NCBI GenBank assembly: GCA_033764775.1
Contig: JANRIQ010000020.1
Span: forward strand, 25,059-89,058
DNA length: 64,000 nt
Direction: 5' to 3'
Source of the DNA: JAWXCE01 sp033764775
GTDB lineage: Bacteria > Pseudomonadota > Alphaproteobacteria > Rhizobiales > Rhodomicrobiaceae
The position numbers were made by a program, and so were the translations under genes. The stretch's first letter is position 1. Every line of letters begins with the position of its first letter. Under the pieces are notes generated by a model. That model ran no database searches and was not told where the DNA came from. It worked only from the letters and a program-made list of their open reading frames with translations. Below, one piece after another: positions 59,837 to 64,000 of the stretch.

Positions 59837-61047
59837 TGCTGTGGGAGACGATCAAGCTCGCGCTGCGCTCCATCCGCCGCAACGTGCTGCGCTCGTTCCT
59901 AACCGTTCTCGGCGTCATCATCGGCGTGGCCGCCGTCATCACCATGGTGACGCTGGGGCGCGGGAGCACCATCAAGGTGCAGGACGACATCGCGAAGCTC
60001 GGCACCAACCTGCTGGTGCTGCGTCCCGGCCAGACGCCACGGGGGTTTGGCGGCATCCAACAGGCGGCGAAAGCGCTGAGCGTAAAGGATGCGGAGGCGA
60101 TCAAATCGCAGGTGTCCGGGGTGCGTGCGATCGCGCCGACCGCCTCGCAGAACGTGACGGCGGTTTACGGCAACCAGAACTGGAACACGGCGCTGAACGG
60201 CGCGGACGGCGGTTATCTGGAGGCGCGCGACTGGCCGCTGCTCATGGGCCGCGCCTTCAACGACGCGGAGATTCGGGGCGGGCTGCCTGTCTGCGCCATC
60301 GGCACGACCGTCTGGCGCGAGTTGTTCGGCGCGTCCGACCCGATCGGCGCGTCGATCCGCATGAAGAAATACGCGTGCGAGGTGATCGGCGTGATGTCGT
60401 CCAAGGGCGAGTCGAGCTTCGGCCTCGACCAGGACGACCTCATCATCACGCCGCTCAAAAGCTTTCAGCGGCGGGTCGCCGGCAATCAGGACGTCACCCT
60501 GGTGTACATCTCGGTGGAGGATGGCCGCTCGACGACCAAGGTGCTCGCCGACGTCGTGGCGCTGATGAAGGAGCGGCGCAACATCACCGGCGCCGAGGAG
60601 CCGGATTTTTTCGCGCGCGATCTGAAGGAGATCGCCGACACGCTGTCTTCGACCACCGTAGTGCTGACCGGGCTTCTCTCGGCCGTCGCGGCGATCAGCC
60701 TGCTCGTCGGCGGCATCGGCATCATGAACATCATGCTCGTCTCCGTCACCGAGCGCACGCGCGAGATCGGCACGCGCCTCGCCATCGGCGCGCTGGAGGG
60801 GCAGGTGCTCATGCAGTTTCTGGTGGAGGCGGTGGTGCTGTCGCTGTTCGGCGGGCTGATCGGCGTGACGCTTGGCCTCAGCCTGTCATGGCTGCTCACC
60901 GGGCTCCTCAACGTGCCCTTCGTGCTCGACCCGGCGATCATCGCCATCGCGTTCGGGTTCTCGGCGCTGGTCGGCGTTGTGTTCGGCTATTTCCCCGCGC
61001 GCAAGGCGGCGCGGCTCGACCCCATCGAAGCGTTGCGGCACGAATAG
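59836..61047 (+). CDS. ABC transporter permease (MacB/FtsX-like)
   Basis: A 403-residue permease of the MacB/LolC class: one N-terminal transmembrane helix (RSFLTVLGVIIGVAAVITMV), a large periplasmic MacB-PCD domain, then three C-terminal helices (LSAVAAISLLVGGIGIMNIM, VVLSLFGGLIGVTLGLSLSW, FGFSALVGVVFGYFPARKAA). Its ATG overlaps the ATPase stop codon (TGATG). With the adaptor it would export a peptide, lipid or drug; the substrate is unknown. Confidence 0.93.
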   Translation: MLWETIKLALRSIRRNVLRSFLTVLGVIIGVAAVITMVTLGRGSTIKVQDDIAKLGTNLLVLRPGQTPRGFGGIQQAAKALSVKDAEAIKSQVSGVRAIAPTASQNVTAVYGNQNWNTALNGADGGYLEARDWPLLMGRAFNDAEIRGGLPVCAIGTTVWRELFGASDPIGASIRMKKYACEVIGVMSSKGESSFGLDQDDLIITPLKSFQRRVAGNQDVTLVYISVEDGRSTTKVLADVVALMKERRNITGAEEPDFFARDLKEIADTLSSTTVVLTGLLSAVAAISLLVGGIGIMNIMLVSVTERTREIGTRLAIGALEGQVLMQFLVEAVVLSLFGGLIGVTLGLSLSWLLTGLLNVPFVLDPAIIAIAFGFSALVGVVFGYFPARKAARLDPIEALRHE

Positions 61048-61066
61048 TTGCGTTTTTGCAACGCAA
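61048..61066. terminator. Hairpin after the MacAB-type operon
   Basis: A 7-bp stem (TTGCGTT / AACGCAA) with a 5-base loop begins directly after the permease stop codon. No T-run follows, so it is a weak or factor-assisted terminator candidate, or an mRNA 3'-end structure. Confidence 0.35.
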
Positions 61067-61142
61067 TGCGCCTCATATTGGAGCAATCGATGATTTTTTA
61101 ATCTAAATAGACTAAAGTACTCCCATCGCGCGGGGGGAACGC

Positions 61143-62414
61143 ATGCGAGTTATTTTTTTATGTATGCTTTCAGGGCTGTTGGCCGCGCCTTTTGCCATGG
61201 CCGATGATGCGGTCAATCCGTTGACGGAACCCAGGTGGACCCGCGTCGACGTGATCGTAGGCGTCGACAATCCCACTGTCGGCGAAAACCAAGACGGCCA
61301 AACGAAAGATGAAGGCTCGGAAAACGAGCCGCCGACGAACGGGGATGGAACCATCTGCCGCGATTGCTGCAAGCAATCATGCGGCGACAAGCTGACCATC
61401 GTCGGCTCGGTCAAAGGCGGCGGCGATCTGACGTTCGAAGACATCAAGACCTTTCCTTTTTTCATCGACGAGAAAAGTCAGACCGTCGTCTTCTTCAATC
61501 AATCGACCACGGCTTTCTCCGGCGAGGGGGCGTCGTTCTCCGATCTCACCTCCACCATCAACGCCGCAGTGCACAATCGCCTGAACACCAACAGCCCGCC
61601 CAACAGGCTGTGGGCCGTGGCGTTCGGCGGGGCGCGCGAGGACGGCCCGTCCGAGGCCGATTACGGCGGCGTGATCGCGGGCTTCGATGCGCCAGTAACG
61701 GCGCGCGTGCGGGGCGGGTTTCTTGCGGGCTGGTCCGAAACCGAACAGCGCGAAGCAGGACTTCACAGGATCGACGCCGACGCCGCCTTTATCGGCGTCT
61801 ATGGGCGCGGCGCTTTGGGGTCGGTGTTCGCCGACATGATCGTCACGGCGGGCGCCACCGGAAACGACAGCCGACGCCGCATCCTCAACCCGCTGGCTCC
61901 GGGCGGCGTCGAATTTGCGAGCGGAGACTATGACGGCTATTTCGTCAATCCCGAGCTGCTGCTCGGCTTCAAGGCGCAGCCGTTGAACGGCCTCACGCTG
62001 CTGCCGACACTTAGCCTAGCTTACGCCGGGCTGCACCTGGACGGGTTCAGCGAGCAAGGCTCCGCCGCGGCCATTTCCCTCGACGAGCGGGACATCCATC
62101 TGCTGCTGGCGGACGCCCAAATCGAGCTGGAGAAAAAATGGAAGGAAGGCGCCGAAACCTGGCGTATTTCCGGCAAGGCCGGGGTGAAGGCCCGCGCCAA
62201 TGCCGGCGAGAGTTCGGCGAAAGGCGTGCTGGCCGGCGCCACGAGCTTCCGGATCGACCTGGACGACGACACGGCGGTCGCAGGCTATGTGGGCGGGGGC
62301 GTATCGTATGCGCCGTCTCCGCATTTTGAGATTTTCGCAGGCGGCGAAGCGGCCGCCGAAACGACCGGCGCCTCCGTCCTCACAGGCCGGATCGGCGGCA
62401 GCGCCAAATTCTGA
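61143..62414 (+). CDS. Autotransporter-type outer-membrane beta-barrel protein, no passenger
   Basis: A 423-residue exported protein (signal peptide ending near FAMAD). Residues ~75-85 contain a cysteine cluster (CRDCCKQSCG). From about residue 155 the sequence is an autotransporter beta-barrel: RLWAVAFGGAREDG, GGVIAGFDAPVTARVRGGFL, GYFVNPELLLGFKAQPLNGL and a C-terminal Phe (GRIGGSAKF). The N-terminal region is too short for a classical passenger, so it may be a surface or porin-like barrel. It follows the efflux operon but has its own leader. Confidence 0.8.
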   Translation: MRVIFLCMLSGLLAAPFAMADDAVNPLTEPRWTRVDVIVGVDNPTVGENQDGQTKDEGSENEPPTNGDGTICRDCCKQSCGDKLTIVGSVKGGGDLTFEDIKTFPFFIDEKSQTVVFFNQSTTAFSGEGASFSDLTSTINAAVHNRLNTNSPPNRLWAVAFGGAREDGPSEADYGGVIAGFDAPVTARVRGGFLAGWSETEQREAGLHRIDADAAFIGVYGRGALGSVFADMIVTAGATGNDSRRRILNPLAPGGVEFASGDYDGYFVNPELLLGFKAQPLNGLTLLPTLSLAYAGLHLDGFSEQGSAAAISLDERDIHLLLADAQIELEKKWKEGAETWRISGKAGVKARANAGESSAKGVLAGATSFRIDLDDDTAVAGYVGGGVSYAPSPHFEIFAGGEAAAETTGASVLTGRIGGSAKF

Positions 62415-62523
62415 AAAGCCGCGAGAGCGAAGTGTTGAGGGCCGCGTGGCCCACCCATGTTGACCTTTCGCTGCGCCCCCGCGCCCGTGACCGACCCCAT
62501 CGTGGCGCTGCGGAACGCATAAA

Positions 62524-63660
62524 TTATCCGACAAACTTCTCCTCTTGCGCGGCCAGACGGATGAGATCGACTTGCCGCGACACCCCGGTTTTGCCGAAGA
62601 TACTGGCGAGATGCGTGCGCGTGGTGTTGACGGAGACGCCCAAAGTGTTGGCGGCCTCCGCCAGCGTGCGGCCCGATAACAGCTCGGCGAAGACATTTCG
62701 CTCGGCGGGAGTCAAGCCGAACCTCAGCGCAATCTGCCGCGCGCTCGCTTGCAGGTCGGCAGCCTGGCCGACGAAGATCGCAGCGACCGCGGCTGGCTGC
62801 AACTGAGTGCGATAGTCCCCCCGCGCAAGCGGCAGCACATGCGCGACCGTGGGCGGGGCTTCGGGCGGCGTCAACATCACGGCGAGACCGGTTTTGCCGA
62901 GTTCCATCTCGTTTCGCGCAGCCACCTTCACGGCGGCTTCGAGTTCCGATGCGGCGCGAGGGCGAGTCGCATACAGGTTTCCGCCCGTGACAGTAATGAG
63001 GTCGCCTGCGCGCGACATCGCTTCACCCGCCGTGTTGGCGTGCAGGATGCGGCCGTTCGCATCGACGATGAAGACGGCGTAGCGGAGCGCGTCAAGAGTC
63101 TCTGCCAAACGGTTGCGCTCGATGGTGCGCACATCGAGCACGTTGCTGATCATGACCGCTCGACGCACATGCGGAATGATGAGACGCGCCAGGTCAATCT
63201 GCGCATCGGTAATTGCGCCCATATCTTTGGGAAATCCCATATCCAGGCGCGCCTGACGGTCTGGCGCGTGAAGGAGCATCATCGACATAATATCGCCAAG
63301 CCCGCGCGGCGCCGCCCACTGTTGGAGATAAGGCGAATTATTGCGCTCTTCCTCTGTTGAAAAACGCGACAACGCCATGGGTTCGTCGAAAGACGTCCAT
63401 CTGGCTAGATTTTGTTCGAGATAGATTTGCTGTTCCGCAATGAATGGGGCCTGGGTCACCATCCAGTCTGGTTCCAAACCCACGAACTTGCCTAGCATGA
63501 AACGGTGTTCTTTCGCATCGACGAGTGCGATAATTGCGTTGGCCGAACCGAACGCGGTTTTTATATCTGCTATGGTCGTGTCCCAGCGGGAAGGGTCGAT
63601 GGCGCAGTCATAGATGCTCTGAACTAGAGCAGAAAAATCATGCAGAGGGATGTTTTGCAT
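62524..63660 (-). CDS. LuxR-type (GerE) response regulator-like transcription factor with PAS-like sensor
   Basis: A 378-residue one-component regulator. The C-terminal LuxR-type helix-turn-helix is clear (about 315-372: LTPAERNVFAELLSGRTLAE; LGVSVNTTRTHLASIFGKTG). The middle (about 195-280) resembles a PAS fold (ALRYAVFIVDANGRILHANT). The N-terminal ~180 residues show no receiver signature. It converges with the autotransporter gene. The signal and targets are unknown. Confidence 0.88.
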   Translation of the reverse strand: MQNIPLHDFSALVQSIYDCAIDPSRWDTTIADIKTAFGSANAIIALVDAKEHRFMLGKFVGLEPDWMVTQAPFIAEQQIYLEQNLARWTSFDEPMALSRFSTEEERNNSPYLQQWAAPRGLGDIMSMMLLHAPDRQARLDMGFPKDMGAITDAQIDLARLIIPHVRRAVMISNVLDVRTIERNRLAETLDALRYAVFIVDANGRILHANTAGEAMSRAGDLITVTGGNLYATRPRAASELEAAVKVAARNEMELGKTGLAVMLTPPEAPPTVAHVLPLARGDYRTQLQPAAVAAIFVGQAADLQASARQIALRFGLTPAERNVFAELLSGRTLAEAANTLGVSVNTTRTHLASIFGKTGVSRQVDLIRLAAQEEKFVG

Positions 63661-64000
63661 AAACGACTTTCTTTAATAATGAAGAATTGACGTTCATATG
63701 TGCATTCGAAAGATTTTTCATTATTTGAATAATACCTTGAATTGCATCAATACAGTGTCCAAATTTTATAACCGTAAGTTTCTCGAATAAACTCGGCTGC
63801 ATGCTGAGTGGCGCGCAACCAAGGATTGAGCTTTCAAGTTTTTACGTGATGAAAAGATGCATCTCCATGTGAACGGCATCAGAGATTAGTTATATAAATC
63901 GAATTTTATAGGTGCGCCGCATGCATATGCATGAGGCGCACTTCTTATAGGTAGGCACTCGCTCCTAGTCCTGAACGTGATTCGCGTCTCTCGTTATGTC
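63661..64000. other. AT-rich gene-free tail upstream of the LuxR-type gene
   Basis: These 340 bp contain no credible coding region. They are much more AT-rich than the rest of the window and presumably hold the promoter of the LuxR-type gene. The only clear structure is a 30-bp imperfect palindrome at 63912-63941. Confidence 0.6.
63912..63941. repeat. 30-bp imperfect palindrome in the AT-rich tail
   Basis: Outer arms GTGCGCC / GGCGCAC flank a central perfect palindrome ATGCATATGCAT, with one mismatched pair between. It could be a binding site for a dimeric regulator or a terminator for a gene beyond the right edge; short pyrimidine runs flank it. Confidence 0.55.

Overview
The window is a GC-rich, densely packed chromosomal segment from an alphaproteobacterium, probably Hyphomicrobiales (Rhizobiales) or a close relative. 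This rests on gene neighbourhoods rather than any marker comparison: HIG1 / PduO-type adenosyltransferase / rhomboid / etfB-etfA / 3-hydroxybutyryl-CoA dehydrogenase, UbiH-like monooxygenase / Trm112 / LON-domain protein / CnoX-like thioredoxin, glnK followed by two amt genes, an IalB-family protein and an ELM1-family protein. No rRNA, CRISPR array, transposase or integrase was seen. One tRNA (Gly-GCC) is present.

Layout. 1-1.4 kb: 5' part of an efflux adaptor gene behind its TetR regulator. 1.5-16.9 kb: core genes (serine hydrolase, anmK, tyrS, cobB, a 1237-residue AsmA/DUF3971 protein, bcp, a MaoC hydratase, ribF, a glucan biosynthesis protein, dps, lepA). 16.7-20.75 kb: an accessory array. 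20.9-30.1 kb: small secreted proteins, terC, fhs, ftsK and an aminotransferase. 30.2-33.6 kb: the ammonium locus. 33.8-44.9 kb: tesB, ubiH-like, Trm112, LON, thioredoxin, tRNA-Gly, an SMR exporter, moaA, mrp, fdhD, a LysR regulator and trxB. 45-56.6 kb: ELM1-like, AsnC, a degenerate GH3 protein, the ETF/hydroxyacyl-CoA block, rhomboid, cobalamin adenosyltransferase, a PagL-like protein, rlmN, IalB and a SpoU methyltransferase. 56.8-64 kb: quinone oxidoreductase, a MacAB-type efflux operon, an autotransporter-type barrel protein, a LuxR-type regulator and an AT-rich gene-free tail.

The most unusual feature is downstream of lepA. The last ~165 bp of lepA recur four more times (about 18099-18259, 18808-18969, 19476-19638, 20449-20524), all in the same orientation. 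Three of the four copies begin near the same lepA position, and all end at or next to the lepA stop codon. Between them sit small, unrelated cargo modules of about 0.5-1.2 kb: a HEPN-like two-gene module with a palindromic operator, a DUF4160/DUF2442 pair, a secreted protein, a short-chain dehydrogenase and, after the last copy, a KTSC-domain protein. Cargo coding begins or ends within a few bases of each lepA-like stop. Copy B differs from lepA almost only at synonymous sites, so it evolved as functional lepA coding sequence before being displaced. The simplest reading is repeated insertion of small modules at the 3' end of lepA, each restoring the gene and leaving the old end behind. No recombinase is encoded in the array.

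A second point of interest is an N-terminal motif (W-P-x-L-S-x-x-D-C-R-x-Y-G-A-x-Y-G-Y-x-E-C) shared by two secreted proteins 26 kb apart, one of which carries a GH3-like domain that appears to have lost part of its catalytic apparatus.
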